Shown: positions 35,101-42,190, counted from the first letter of the stretch. The stretch: 64,000 bases of DNA from Diphasiastrum complanatum (GCA_029204225.1 CM055092.1:29066359-29130358); one strand, 5' to 3'. Made by a program: numbers and translations. Notes: generated by a model not told the origin, from the letters alone.

Positions 35101-37132
35101 CCGGAATTTTTTTGATTTTCAAAAACGCGTTTCTGAACCGCGTTTCTGACCGCGATTCTGAAACGCGTTTCAGAAACGCAGTGCATCTGTAGTCCATGGT
35201 AGTAGTTTAAGTTTATTGTTACTTTTGGATTTGGTAATGAGTTTCTTTGATTGTTTTTGATAATTGTCATTTAATTCTTGGTCTACTTTAGGACAATCAT
35301 AGAATCGTTCAAAATCAAAAAACCATTTTTTTTGGGACCAAATCTTTCCAATTCAAATCGAACCCAAACGATTCATTGACAAATCGCAATTCGTGGAAAC
35401 AATAGTAGAATCCAACCGGATTCACTTTCAGTTCTGTAACTATTCACCAATCACTTTGACCTAAGCACCTTGGCTTTGGTCACATACCACCAACACCCAA
35501 GCCTCACCCTTGCTCATACTAAGCATCTGGCACAATGCCACAATCTATCTAGGCATCCTACTAGAGAATATAACATAACCACCATGGCCCTATAGTCCAC
35601 ATTGGCTAGTTCAAGACAAACTCTTCACTATCTAAAGATGCTAAGGTAGAAGCATTGCCCTACATCAAATGGTTCCTACGCACTCTTACCTACAATCTAC
35701 TCAAGATCTGGCTACTTTTCTCTCCCCAATCCATGCTCCAAATTCACATTTGAAGTGCATTCCTTATTGAAGCTTGTTTTTACCTCATTCACTTGCATGT
35801 CTAGTCAAGAGTATCCAAAACTAGTTTTTTACATTAATAGTTGGCTGCAATATATCACTCTAATGACACCCTTGTCCAATCATCGTGGTTGCTTGTAAAG
35901 AAGGCTTATGATTTTTGTTCGTTGATAGAAACCCAACTTCCAAGTAACCCCATTTTTCAACTCGTCACTTGAACAAACCAGCTTCAACAAGCCTTCTTCT
36001 ATTGGAATTGCTCTACTTTGTTATGCTACCAAACAAAGAACAACTTGCAACAAATCGTGGCTCTCCATAGAAGCTACCCATGTCGGAATACAAGATTGTC
36101 CAAAGCCTTCTTCACCATGAATCCACCTATAAAAAATACTTATTCAATGGAGATATGAACTGTACCCCTATCAATTGATCAATCTAAACAAGCTGACTTA
36201 AAAGTTCTCTCTAAGAGTTGCACAAAATCTCTCTCTAAACAATGTGTTCTCTCTAAAAGAAGGCTCTTCTCCTGAAAAAATGGCTCAAACACTAAATGTC
36301 ACAAGTTTGACTCTTGAAGCTCGTCTCGCAATGCTAGCTAGTGATATAATGAATGTTCATCCCAACCATATACCACTATTTCAAGGCTAGATTTTTTATT
36401 CCAATATCTGGTCACTCAATCCCATCAAGGATGATCATGCCTTAACTTTCCTAATTTTCTGACCCTTATGGACTAGCGTAGATCAATTTACGAAAATGCC
36501 CTAAGTTTGAGTTGAATTTTATGGTGATTACGTGACGTATGAAATCCAAGTGGTAGCTTGATACAGAGAGCATCACCTGGCATATACCAGCGGAAGGGTC
36601 ATTCTAATGCACTGTGTCGTGTGAAGTGGTACCAGAATGAAAAAAATATTTCAGGGTTTCGAAACGCTTCTACCCGGAAAGAGTTACTTAGCTTACTGTG
36701 TATGCTTTGCAACATGGAGCTAGTGAAGCTTCTTCTTGTCTATGTGCATCAGTTCGAAGGCATCGGTCATCTAATGATAAGTAATAAGTAAAAGCTCGTG
36801 TATTTATTCTAGGGTTTTGTATTTGGGTCAAAATAATTGAGAAACCAAGCAGGGGGCTTACCTCCTGTGCTACTATGAGAAGGACCAAAGGCAGAGCTAG
36901 CTCTGGACACCAGAGTCTGCGGATTCTTGCCCCCGGCCAAGCTAAACCGGATTCGGCTTGATGAGCAAGCGATTGCTGAGAAGCCGCTTCTGTATTTCAA
37001 GACATTACCAGAAAATTGAGGAAATTGGCGCAGCGTGAGACAAGATGACGATGATGATGGTGAAGGTACATAGGAGGAAGGGACACGACAAGAGAGGGCT
37101 GGCATCGCAAGGCTGTCGACAAGGCCAGCCAT
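9502..37132 (-). CDS. GRXS14: Plastid CGFS monothiol glutaredoxin (GRXS14 type), three exons
   Basis: Proposed join on the minus strand: 37132-36862, 12075-11806, 9557-9502. Exons 2 and 3 encode a complete monothiol glutaredoxin domain: VVLFMKG, then CGFS with the active Cys at residue 122 of the 198-residue model, the cis-Pro [12 protein letters not shown], and the C-terminus EKAMCS, all hallmarks of land-plant GRXS14. Family knowledge: these chloroplast proteins bind a glutathione-ligated [2Fe-2S] cluster as dimers or with BolA proteins and act in iron-sulfur delivery. Exon 1 supplies a Ser/Arg-rich, acid-poor leader like a plastid transit peptide. Exon 1 ends in phase 1 (AGGAG|GTAAGC), exon 2 starts in matching phase after a CAG, and exons 2 and 3 join in phase to give DITLEAF. 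Exons 2-3 are near certain; linking exon 1 across about 24.8 kb is inference. Confidence 0.7.
10062..10350 (-). pseudogene. LINE-type ORF2 C-terminal zinc-knuckle fragment
   Basis: On the minus strand a CPVC...[10 protein letters not shown] block reads in one frame and continues, after a frameshift near 10280, as YYEIIRRY and a helical tail to about 10062. CxxC followed by HFLF-CP is the zinc-binding end found after the reverse transcriptase of many non-LTR retrotransposons. No polymerase domain is left. It lies in intron 2 of the glutaredoxin gene in the same orientation. Because it is short, other zinc-knuckle proteins cannot be excluded. Confidence 0.5.
10350..10401. repeat. (AG)n(AC)n compound microsatellite
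   Basis: About 25 bp of GA repeats passes directly into about 25 bp of CA repeats, next to the LINE-like fragment. Confidence 0.95.
11806..12075 (-). CDS. GRXS14: GRXS14 exon 2 (catalytic core)
   Basis: A 270 nt internal exon encoding [10 protein letters not shown] through GGCDITL, with CGFS and TFPQLY. It is bounded by a GATGACAG acceptor with a TACTATTAAT-like branch region upstream and a CTTG|GTAAGA donor. The open frame continues upstream as MWIWWWVMT, but that lies beyond the acceptor and is not conserved in the family, so it is not taken as a start. Confidence 0.93.
12110..12980. other. Intronic noncoding DNA
   Basis: Low-complexity and AT-rich DNA with no recognised coding or repeat signal. 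ORFs of about 60-95 codons here show no domain. Confidence 0.4.
12985..13085. repeat. Fold-back block of GGTTCGAACC motifs
   Basis: TTCGAACC/GGTTCGAA occurs at least six times in both orientations within 100 bp, including a perfect palindrome around CCGGCCGG near 13010. It looks like the subterminal, hairpin-prone end of a DNA transposon, perhaps the hAT relic to the right. No target duplication was identified. Confidence 0.45.
13592..13768 (+). pseudogene. Ty1/Copia reverse transcriptase N-terminal fragment
   Basis: A frame with [31 protein letters not shown] and [10 protein letters not shown] matches the start of the Copia RVT_2 domain. The same blocks (TSYSFLTTMLEEPSCYEDA, MQVEFDAL, NQTWNLV) appear at 63383-63428 on the minus strand. 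It stops at a TAG at 13766 with nothing of the polymerase core following, so it is a short relic. Confidence 0.7.
13770..14560. repeat. Degenerate AAGTTCTAACTA / ACTAGTA word-rich DNA
   Basis: Short words such as AAGTTCTAACTA, TACTAACT, ACTAGGTACTAG and GTACGTAC recur in both orientations, also around 13310-13520, 15300-15650 and 16880-16970. It looks like an expanded low-complexity subterminal region of the neighbouring hAT relic. No coding potential was seen. Confidence 0.4.
14601..16771 (-). pseudogene. hAT transposase relic 1 (BED finger, internally deleted)
   Basis: From ATG at 16771 the minus strand encodes a BED zinc finger ([21 protein letters not shown]). A plausible splice (GAG|GTAAAC near 16522 to GCAG|ATCGAG near 16380) leads to an exon with a Pro/Ser-rich linker and [15 protein letters not shown], the start of the DUF659 region. 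A short piece at 15960-15870 ([15 protein letters not shown]) continues DUF659. The core is then missing: only [15 protein letters not shown] (about 15290-15200), a linker (15120-15010) and an acidic Glu/Ser tail (14903-14601) remain. The order is the same as in hAT relic 2 at 20.4-27.7 kb. The dimerisation motif with CERNWS is absent. It is probably non-functional. Confidence 0.75.
16780..16867. repeat. (CT)n microsatellite upstream of hAT relic 1
   Basis: Near-perfect CT repeats begin about 10 bp upstream of the transposase ATG. The second hAT relic has the same arrangement. Confidence 0.95.
17028..17245. repeat. (CA)n-rich interrupted microsatellite
   Basis: CACACA blocks with short interruptions (CTCACACAC, GTGCACACA) cover about 215 bp. 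Confidence 0.9.
17281..17760 (+). CDS. Acidic then Gly/Arg-rich ORF, perhaps a hAT C-terminal tail
   Basis: The open frame has no upstream ATG; an in-frame TAG at about 17258 precedes it. It encodes an acidic Pro-containing stretch ([24 protein letters not shown]), then a basic GRGRGRPRG / [10 protein letters not shown] tail resembling AT-hook or RGG segments, ending at TGA 17758-17760. Acidic plus GRGRPPGR tails also end the hAT relic 2 protein, so this may be the C-terminus of another hAT copy in opposite orientation. I recognise no catalytic domain and no expression signal. It may be a relic. Confidence 0.4.
   Translation: MEDVDHGQEEAAAGFDFTHISPTPPRPQYVDPDAETYAEPDDETLDYLLETMLSTEGFFDGRSTRSVRARDTGRSSSRPSLADLYVRFDQEPGACSPSTSTAPSIPRGRGRGRPRGSGVGSSQGMSQSARATGRGKGRGRSGRLVAPLTRHYRESRLSL
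17770..18130. other. AT-rich noncoding DNA
   Basis: No feature recognised between the Gly/Arg-rich ORF and the GC-rich block at 18.15 kb. Confidence 0.4.
18145..18215. repeat. GC-rich GGACGCGGACG block
   Basis: It contains CCCGGACGCGGACGCC and TGCGTCCGGGTCAGGACGC, like the inverted GGACGCGTCC-rich block at 28205-28370. The two blocks flank hAT relic 2 and may be its subterminal repeats. Confidence 0.45.
18498..18808. mobile_element. hAT-type MITE with perfect 8 bp TSDs
   Basis: The element at 18506-18800 (295 bp) is flanked by identical TTATGAAC copies at 18498-18505 and 18801-18808. Its ends are inverted: CATAGAATCGATG on the left, and CATAGAACCCATG read inward from the right. The interior is full of GGAACCGTG/CACGGTTCC motifs in both orientations and could fold into a long hairpin. 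It has no coding capacity. An 8 bp duplication is typical of hAT transposition. Confidence 0.85.
18815..19970. other. Intronic DNA, partly GC-richer repeat
   Basis: A duplicated phrase (GGGAACCACAAGACCTACACACTA near 19040 and 19150) and a GC-richer block at 19200-19560 with GACCGGACGAA-like words suggest an unidentified repeat. No protein domain was seen. Confidence 0.35.
19970..20012. repeat. (CT)n microsatellite
   Basis: Short interrupted CT run. Confidence 0.85.
23288..23645 (+). repeat. Gypsy 5' LTR
   Basis: 358 bp, TGTTACGAGC to CTATTACA. It contains palindromic GGCCACGTCAGTGCCACGTGGCC-like sequence near 23497-23520 and a TATA-like TATATCA at 23574. Confidence 0.95.
23647..23659 (+). 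other. Gypsy primer binding site (initiator Met tRNA)
   Basis: TGGTATCAAAGCC starts one base after the 5' LTR. It differs by one base from the usual TGGTATCAGAGCC of plant elements primed by initiator methionine tRNA. Confidence 0.85.
23660..24552 (+). other. Gypsy leader (5' untranslated internal region)
   Basis: About 890 bp between the primer site and the gag ATG, with no long ORF of known type. Phrases such as TTTCAGAGAAATCT recur loosely. Confidence 0.7.
24553..25344 (+). CDS. gag: Gypsy gag (C-terminally truncated)
   Basis: A 263-codon frame from ATG ([11 protein letters not shown]). It has an acidic coiled-coil-like N-terminus (about residues 20-90), a Ser/Pro linker, and a retrotransposon gag capsid region (about residues 115-260) with [48 protein letters not shown] and [10 protein letters not shown]. 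It stops right after QRN at the point where the DNA jumps into the RT domain, so the nucleocapsid CCHC knuckle is missing. The capsid packages element RNA. A decayed homologue lies at 4890-5546 on the minus strand. Confidence 0.9.
   Translation: MTTPQGPDQPQERGFDELETEALAYRKGKEPMEVEEQEQFAEELDELVTKEQFLQLVTEVDELKLALANFKSSVDDSFAELKSLILSSAKGSLPSTSQLSPSPLPSVSGETLRSHPSVFKDLKPPTFNGDEKDRNADILQTFLSKWKNIHALKQTPDHLQAIEASLSLGPMAYKWWLNLQETGQTPRSWKAFEEAFLREFLPENELDRAWEAWERTVMDKSLIQYVSQYREAILKIKNMDDYQKTRGFVRGLKDEYKVEVQRN
25346..25849 (+). pseudogene. pol: Gypsy reverse transcriptase fragment
   Basis: The frame opens mid-domain at [14 protein letters not shown] (motif A with catalytic Asp), then [31 protein letters not shown] (the catalytic DD motif) and YLGHIIS. 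The first part of RT and the whole protease are absent, lost at the same junction that ends gag. The frame stops at 25849; the next domain continues in another frame, so there is at least one frameshift. Confidence 0.9.
25846..27087 (+). pseudogene. pol: Gypsy RNase H, integrase zinc finger and chromodomain-like end
   Basis: The frame continues RT with an RNase H domain ([53 protein letters not shown]; about 25975-26325). An acidic linker (about 26450-26590) follows, then the integrase N-terminal zinc region ([18 protein letters not shown]; the second zinc His appears as Gln). At about 26895 it jumps to a chromodomain-like tail ([18 protein letters not shown]...). The integrase DDE core is missing. 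A chromodomain would place it among chromoviruses and would direct integration to certain chromatin. Confidence 0.88.
27087..27098 (+). other. Gypsy polypurine tract
   Basis: AGGGGGAGGGAG lies directly before the 3' LTR, the usual site of plus-strand priming. Confidence 0.9.
27099..27456 (+). repeat. Gypsy 3' LTR
   Basis: 358 bp, TGTTATGAGC to CTATTACA. It differs from the 5' LTR at eight positions counted by eye, and is followed by the CCGGC target copy. Confidence 0.95.
27688..27756. repeat. (CT)n(CA)n microsatellite upstream of hAT relic 2
   Basis: A CT run then a CA run starting right after the transposase ATG region, the same arrangement as in hAT relic 1. Confidence 0.95.
27840..28140. 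repeat. CA- and CT-rich microsatellite region
   Basis: Several CT and CA blocks (27871-27908, 27909-27928, 27960-28016, 28076-28140) with spacers. Two CCCTAAACCCTAAA telomere-like units lie just to the left (27793-27832). The ORFs here are repeat artefacts. Confidence 0.9.
28205..28375. repeat. GC-rich GGACGCGTCC palindrome cluster
   Basis: GGACGCGTCC or close variants occur about eight times, many of them palindromes. The cluster is similar to the block at 18145-18215. It may be the 5' subterminal region of hAT relic 2. Confidence 0.6.
28560..29875. other. Intronic AT-rich DNA
   Basis: A short CT run at 28554-28577, then AT-rich noncoding DNA without recognised coding, RNA or repeat features. 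Confidence 0.4.
29880..30949. repeat. Direct tandem duplication (two diverged copies)
   Basis: Copy 1 (29880-30311) and copy 2 (30312-30949) share long runs, starting TTCCTAGTCAAGTATTGAC and ending GGCTAGAGAACAA. Copy 2 has about 200 bp more (about 30531-30746) at the point where copy 1 goes straight from TTTAGC to GTAGAAATATTG. The simplest reading is a deletion in copy 1 at a short AGC match. No coding capacity. Confidence 0.85.
30950..31515. other. Intronic noncoding DNA
   Basis: No gene or repeat recognised. Confidence 0.4.
32033..32501 (-). repeat. Copia 3' LTR (minus orientation)
   Basis: It reads TGTTAGAAATAAATG...TTTCCTACA on the minus strand after a polypurine tract (AAGGAGGG at 32502-32512). 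An (AG)n microsatellite of about 38 bp lies inside it at 32120-32157. Confidence 0.8.
32571..34026 (-). pseudogene. pol: Copia reverse transcriptase and RNase H
   Basis: On the minus strand, in pieces broken by frameshifts: [51 protein letters not shown] (motif A), [26 protein letters not shown] (catalytic YVDD), YLGLEFV, RPDI (about 33180), then RNase [63 protein letters not shown]. This domain order with RNase H last is diagnostic of Ty1/Copia. It is not functional because of several frame breaks. Confidence 0.92.
34083..34832 (-). pseudogene. gag-pol: Copia gag nucleocapsid, protease and GAG-pre-integrase region
   Basis: A 249-codon frame with a CCHC knuckle ([14 protein letters not shown]), the aspartic protease motif [12 protein letters not shown] with active Asp, [16 protein letters not shown], and [11 protein letters not shown] of the GAG-pre-integrase domain. 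It stops where the integrase should begin. The next piece resumes directly in the RT region, so the integrase catalytic core was deleted. Confidence 0.92.
34850..34994 (-). repeat. Copia 5' LTR remnant
   Basis: It closely matches 32350-32501 (GAGTCAGTACATGACCAAAA to TTTCTAACA) with a few substitutions and a short deletion, but its inner part is missing. Confidence 0.85.
35200..36861. other. Proximal part of GRXS14 intron 1
   Basis: Noncoding DNA between the nested hAT/Copia element and the exon 1 donor. No gene or clear repeat was found; small ORFs on both strands show no domain. Confidence 0.45.
36862..37132 (-). CDS. GRXS14: GRXS14 exon 1 (putative plastid transit peptide)
   Basis: ATG at 37132 opens 90 codons rich in Ser, Pro and Arg and almost free of acidic residues, typical of a chloroplast transit peptide. 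They end before a strong AGGAG|GTAAGC donor in phase 1. Joined to exon 2, the phase-1 base G plus CG gives Ala and then LTPEV, the expected start of the mature domain. No better first exon was seen closer to exon 2. Reading past the donor gives only 17 more codons, with no sign of coding. Alternative: the first exon of another plastid protein gene. A second Met is at residue 10. Confidence 0.65.
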
Positions 37133-37230
37133 ATCTCTTCTGCTGCTGTTCTCCTTCTTCTTTTTCTTCCCCCTCTTCTTTTTTTCTCTCTCAATGCTTC
37201 TTTCTTTTTATGTTTATGTTTTTATGCTTC
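37133..37230 (-). promoter_or_regulatory. GA-rich 5' leader of the glutaredoxin gene
   Basis: On the minus strand the DNA just upstream of the ATG is almost pure purine (GAAGAAGGAGAA-type), a common 5' UTR composition in plant genes. No clear TATA box was fixed. Confidence 0.4.
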
Positions 37231-37499
37231 TTTGTTTTTATGTTTTTATGCTTCTCAGTGGATCTTCTTTGACTCTTCCTTGTTAATTATTTTATTATTT
37301 ATGGTATAGAGGTGTGATTATGGACTTTTGAGCATAGATTCTCTCTCATGTGAAATATTCTGGTCTCGTCTCAATGTCTCAATGAATGTTTGCCATGTGG
37401 TGAACATTCATTTGTACCTTTGAGCACATGTTTGAAGTTTAAAGCATGTTGTTCATAAGATTATGAGCAAGTCACACAATTAGATTGGTTGCTTCGCAA

Positions 37500-38000
37500 G
37501 TTCACATTGGTCCAACTGACATACATTGCATTTGCAAGCCACAAGAGACTCGCCTTAGGCTAAAACTGCCACAGGGAGGCGTACAAGTTGTATGCCCCCT
37601 GCTGCCCTCCCGGTTCCTGGCTGCCTCGGCCACCGGCGCCTGGGAACCTGCCTTTTCCCTGTGCCTAGCTCTCGGAGTGCCACATGGCAGCTGTCACGTA
37701 GTCCCATAAGCATAGGGGGGAGTTTGCCAGTGAGCCATGTACCTGCAGACTCCCCCGTAATCATGCATGTGTGGGTGCCTGAGAGAGGGTGCATGGGCTG
37801 GTGGTGCCCAGGAGCAATGGGCGCTGCTACCCTGGACAGGTGGCATCGCGCTAAATGAGGGGATGAAAATTTTTTCCCAAGCTATCCGGGTTGACGTTGG
37901 CAACCGCGGGTTCCGGCGGTACGGGGCACGAGGACTGGTACATGCATGTGCGCGATATATTCCGGGCGAGAGACTCTCCCTCCCCAAGAATTTGAAAACT
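37500..38000. other. GC-rich block of unknown nature
   Basis: An island of higher GC with short ORFs on both strands in an AT-rich setting. No recognised protein or LTR signal. It may be a fragment of an unknown repeat or an upstream regulatory region. Confidence 0.35.
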
Positions 38001-38117
38001 CATTTGAATTTTACATATATGAGGACATGAACTTCCATTTTAGGAACAAGGATGTTTTCACACACAAAAGGACCATGTCCACTAGAGTTACCCTTTCAAA
38101 ACTACTCCTCACATAAT

Positions 38118-38305
38118 AGGAGTTGAAGTCTTTCACATAGGGCCACTTAATGGAAGGAACTTCAACTACTCCCCCCATTAACAGGAGTTGAAGTCTTTCA
38201 CAAAGGGCCACTTAATAAAAGGAACATCAACTACTTTCCACATTAATAGGAGTTGCGGTCTTTCACATAGGCCCACTTAATGGAAGGAATTTCAAGTAGC
38301 CTTAA
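38118..38305. repeat. 65 bp tandem repeat, about three copies
   Basis: AGGAGTTGAAGTCTTTCACA begins at 38118 and 38183, and a variant (AGGAGTTGCGG) at 38248. That is a period of exactly 65 bp, with the last copy incomplete. No coding potential. There is no unique spacer between units, so it is not a CRISPR. Confidence 0.9.
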
Positions 38306-38459
38306 TTTAAATTTGGAGAGTGTGAAAATGAATCTCTTTGGATCAGGATATGTTCACTTGTCAAGGGTTATAAAGACGAGGGACATCCCCTGGCAAAAGC
38401 ACTTATCCCATGTTGGCATTCTTTTTTGCCATCTAGGGCTAAGTCTCACCTCAAAAGGT

Positions 38460-39353
38460 GTGTCATAAAACGTGGGAAGCGGAAGCTTGAGCTTAGGCGT
38501 GTAGGAACGGAAACGTAACAGTTATCAATAGAAATATTTAAGATGAGTCATTCATACAAAATTGCGCAAATGAACAATATAGTAGTGAGACAAAAATTGC
38601 ACTCTGATTAATATCAACAGCAAGTACAATGGCCTGAAGTGATAACTTCAGCTTGTTGAGCCTGATAACGTTGCTATAAAAGAACTCTGATTATAATGTA
38701 AAAACACTTGCATTGCTTGATTCAGCTAGTAGTATATATATTTACAAGCGTCTTCAAAAAATATCTTACAAGCATTTAATGTTATTTACGTCAGTCTTTG
38801 TATATGTACAAAGTGGGCAACCGCCCTTGGGATATTTAGTGGTCCAGTTGTTTTTAGGGTTGATGATAAATTGGTGACGTCAATCTGCCTTTGTTGGAAA
38901 AACCTGAAAAACACGAAGGTGCCCTTGAATAGAAAAAGCATGTAAATCCCGAAGGTGCGAAAATCCCGAAGGTGTCTTTAAAGCAAAGGAAGAGAAATGC
39001 GAAAAACCCAACAATGCCTTTAAAATGGATTTTGGTCACAGTGTTGCATTTTTCGTGAAGGTGCAAAAATCCGACAGTGTTGCTTTTTTTTCGAAGGTGG
39101 AAAAACTCAACAATGTCGCTTTTTTCCGACAGTGCAAAAAGACGAAGGTGCCTTAAAATGATTAAGGCACAAAAAATCCCTAAGGTGCGAAAAAGGCAAA
39201 AAGGCGACAGTGCCTTGAAACAAATTTTTTTTTTAAGAAAAACGAAATTTTTGAAAAAATGCGAAGATCCAAAATATGTTGTCGCCCTTCAGCTGTTTTC
39301 AGGATGCTCATTACTTGAATGATTTGTTAAGGCTGAGCATAAGAAATCTAACA
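38460..39353 (-). repeat. 3' LTR of the minus-strand Copia at 39.4-40.5 kb (left end uncertain)
   Basis: It starts TGTTAGATTTCTTATG at 39353 on the minus strand, directly after a polypurine tract (AAGGGGCAA, 39354-39363). It contains dozens of short degenerate units close to CGAAGGTGC / CGACAGTGC between 38900 and 39240. I could not fix the left end. Confidence 0.55.
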
Positions 39354-39424
39354 TTGCCCCTTAATGTGGATCCTGAAAAACTTTGATCTTCAGATTTAAC
39401 ATATCGTTAAATCTGAGATGTTGC

Positions 39425-40503
39425 TCCTTTGATAGAGCCTTTGTGAAGTTCTGCTGCCATGTAGTTTGTTCTGCAAAAAACCAATTCTACTTCCTTGCTA
39501 TGCACTTTCTCTCTAAGGTAATGATACTTGATGTCGAGAGTGAAATCTTGGATTGAGAGATAACACTATTGTGTTTTGATTGTCACAATAGATTATAGGA
39601 AGTGTTTGTGCAAGGTTGAGGTCTGCAAGTAGTTGCCTTAGCTAGATCGCCTCTTTGGTTGCATTTGTAGCAGCTATGTATTCGGATTCCGTTGATGATA
39701 ATGCAATCGAGGTCTGCTTCCGGCTATTCCATGAGATTGGGCCTTGGTTGTATAAAAATACAAATCCAAAAGTTGATTTTCTGGTATCGATATCTCCTGC
39801 CCAATCCGCATCTATGTAGGCTTCAAGGATATTGGTAGTTTGGCTGCCTCCGTAGCAGATGCTGAGAATTTTTGTTGCTTGGATGTACTTCATGACCTTT
39901 GTTAGCGCTTTCCAGTGAGTTAAGCCTAGATTTGATAGGAACTGGCTAAGTGTACTGATCGAATATGCAAGGTCTGGTCGCATGCAGATCATTGCATACA
40001 TCAGTGAGCCGATGATGGATTGAAACGGGTAGCGTTTCATTTCCTCCTTTTCTGCCTCAATTTGAGGAGACTATTCCTTTGATAATTTTAGTCCAAGGTC
40101 AAGTGGAAAGTGACTTTATTTGCATTTGGCCATACCATACTTTTCCAACATGTTGTTGACATATCATTGTTGACTGATAAAAATCAATCTGCTGGGTTAA
40201 TCTAGTTGGATTTGGATTCCGAGACAATAGTGGGCTACACATCTTGTATTCCTGGGCCAACATGCATTTGGTATCCTTCATCAGATTCAGATCATTACTG
40301 AATAGCAGTGTATCATCTACATAGAGAGTGATGATGATGAAGCAATCTGATACAGACTTGAAGTAGACATTCGAGTCTGCTGAGTTCGGAATAAAACCAT
40401 TCTCTATCAGAAATGTGTTGATCTTCTGGAACCAGGCTCTGGGTGATTGTTTCAGCCCGTAGAGAGCCTTGTGGACATGAACTGAAGTTTTTTGTGCTTT
40501 ACC
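39425..40503 (-). pseudogene. pol: Copia RT and RNase H fragment, minus strand
   Basis: From 40503 downward: [29 protein letters not shown] (catalytic motif), then after a frame break SLMYAMICMRPDLAYS, YIDADWAGDIDTRKSTFGFVF, ISWNSRKQTSIALSSTESEYIAA (39642-40040), and in further frames YCDNQNTIVL and PRFHSR to about 39425. The front of RT and everything upstream is missing. The right end abuts a CT microsatellite just before the ankyrin gene. Confidence 0.9.
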
Positions 40504-40563
40504 AAAATCTCAAGTGGGAGTTTCCATGAGTGATATATGCACAATTGTTTCCTCCCCTTCTAA

Positions 40564-40606
<43 letters not shown>

Positions 40607-40607
40607 G
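40564..40607. repeat. (CT)n microsatellite in the ankyrin gene 5' leader
   Basis: About 44 bp of CT repeat ends 32 bp upstream of the proposed ATG at 40639. Confidence 0.95.
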
Positions 40608-40638
40608 CTTCGAGACCTTGCCCTTAGTTTCTGGTAAA

Positions 40639-42153
40639 ATGTGTGACAAAGATGAAGCTAGTCGTGCGGCTGCAGTAGCTAGCAAGTTCAAATCAGCACC
40701 TCCAGGATTGGATTGGTTTAAGGCTATTAAACGAGTTATACGTGATCCTAATAGCGGGTTGGCCTTGATGAACGTCGAGCACGAAGATTCGGGCAGGGTG
40801 ATGCGACTGTTGGAGGAGGATCCTTCGCGGTTACAACAAACCGATGACGAGGGCCGCACTGCATTGCATGTATTTGTTCTTGACAGCCGCGCAGATTTAG
40901 TGAAAAAAGTGCTATTAATGTGTCATGGCCAGTGGAGGGCGTCATCGTCATCATCATCTCACCAGGAGGACGCTGCTGCTTTTACTGTGCAATCTAGTTG
41001 AAGCAGTTGATCGCTCATGTAATGAGACTGCGTTCGGGTATGCACTACTCGTTGGGATCGAACAATTGCCGAAACATTAGTCAGAGGTTATCTGGGCAAG
41101 GAGTATTTTGAGATCAGAGAGGATGATGCCAGACGAACAGACGAGCGTGATGCCACACTAAGAGAGCAACTACGGTCCATCACCAAACAACTGCCCAGCA
41201 TCTTACAACACAGATTTCCACACTCAGAAATTCACATTAGATTGTTGGATGCTGTTGTTAAAGAAGTTAGAGAAGGAAATGAAGGGGAAGAGTGTGCCTT
41301 CTATCACTTGTGTTACGGCTATTTTATAGAACGAATTGAAACTAGTAATGATATATTTGTTCGTGTTCGTGAGATTATGAATGCTGTTAGTGAGATCATG
41401 GATGCTATAGTTGAGGAGGTGAAGAAGGCTGATAATGGGCCTTCTCTTGTACGTTCACACACACACACACACTTTATCATCCATATATTTTACAAATGAA
41501 GTAAATATGGGCCGACCTGCAGGGAAGGCCCGAGGGGCTGGGCCTTCCCTTGCGTAATGACAAGTCTAAATTTTTTTATCTCTCATTGATTCTTGACAGA
41601 ACGTTGATGATGTGCTGATGATGTTATTGAACGATAAGAATTCTGGGCCAGTTCATGGACAAAATCGTTGATGCTTTTATCATGGATCAAAATTCTGGAG
41701 GTGCAAGCAAATTCCACCTCTGGAGGTGCATCAAAAATACTAAAAAAAAATTCAACTTTGGCATTACGCTCTATGCAAAGCATTGATGCCAAATACTTAA
41801 TGCCTAAGTGCTCAGGTTTCCTTTGTATTTTGGAGGCACCTCTCCCAACACAATGTTCTTGTGAATTTTCGAACCAGAATTTTACGTGATAATTCTTCCA
41901 TAATCAACCAATCAAATGTTGACACATAGCACATGAGCATTCCGATGGAATGTGCATGTAGACACCGGAATGTGCATGTGCTATGTGGCAGCCTCTCATT
42001 GGCTGTCACGTGGAATGTGCATGTGCTATGTGGTAGCCCCTCATTGGCTGTCCACATGCACATTCCACCGTAAAAAATTTTGCAATATAAAAGTGAAAAA
42101 CAAAAAAAAAAAAAAAACGCGTGCGGTCGTACGTCTTGTATCGTACGGCCTGG

Positions 42154-42190
<37 letters not shown>

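Larger units (their letters stand above)
31517..35199. mobile_element. hAT-type non-autonomous element carrying a nested Copia
   Basis: The element at 31525-35191 is flanked by identical 8 bp GTCCATGG copies (31517-31524 and 35192-35199). Its ends are inverted and imperfect: CATAGATGCAC...GCGTTTCTGA on the left, and TACAGATGCACTGCGTTTCTGA read inward from the right. Subterminal AACGCGTTTCTGA motifs cluster at both ends. Without the nested Copia it would be about 700 bp. It has no transposase. A G/C-rich stretch with a repeated AGAAACAGGGGGT unit lies at 31790-31870. Confidence 0.8.
12076..36861 (-). other. Proposed GRXS14 intron 1, about 24.8 kb, TE-filled
   Basis: If exon 1 at 36862-37132 belongs to this gene, the intron runs from GT at 36861 to AG at 12076. 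It holds two BED-type hAT relics, a Gypsy element nested in one of them, a hAT MITE, a hAT-type element carrying a nested Copia, and a 0.4-0.6 kb tandem duplication. No host gene was found between the exons. Confidence 0.6.

Noticed and set aside
36809-36861. Extension of exon 1 past the donor site
   Set aside because: A strong GTAAGC donor sits at 36861 and the extension is short and unlike any known protein.
37500-38000. Organelle DNA insertion or gene in the GC-rich block
   Set aside because: No recognisable plastid or mitochondrial gene and no consistent frame.
38118-38305. CRISPR-like array
   Set aside because: Units are contiguous 65 bp tandem copies without unique spacers, in a plant nuclear context.
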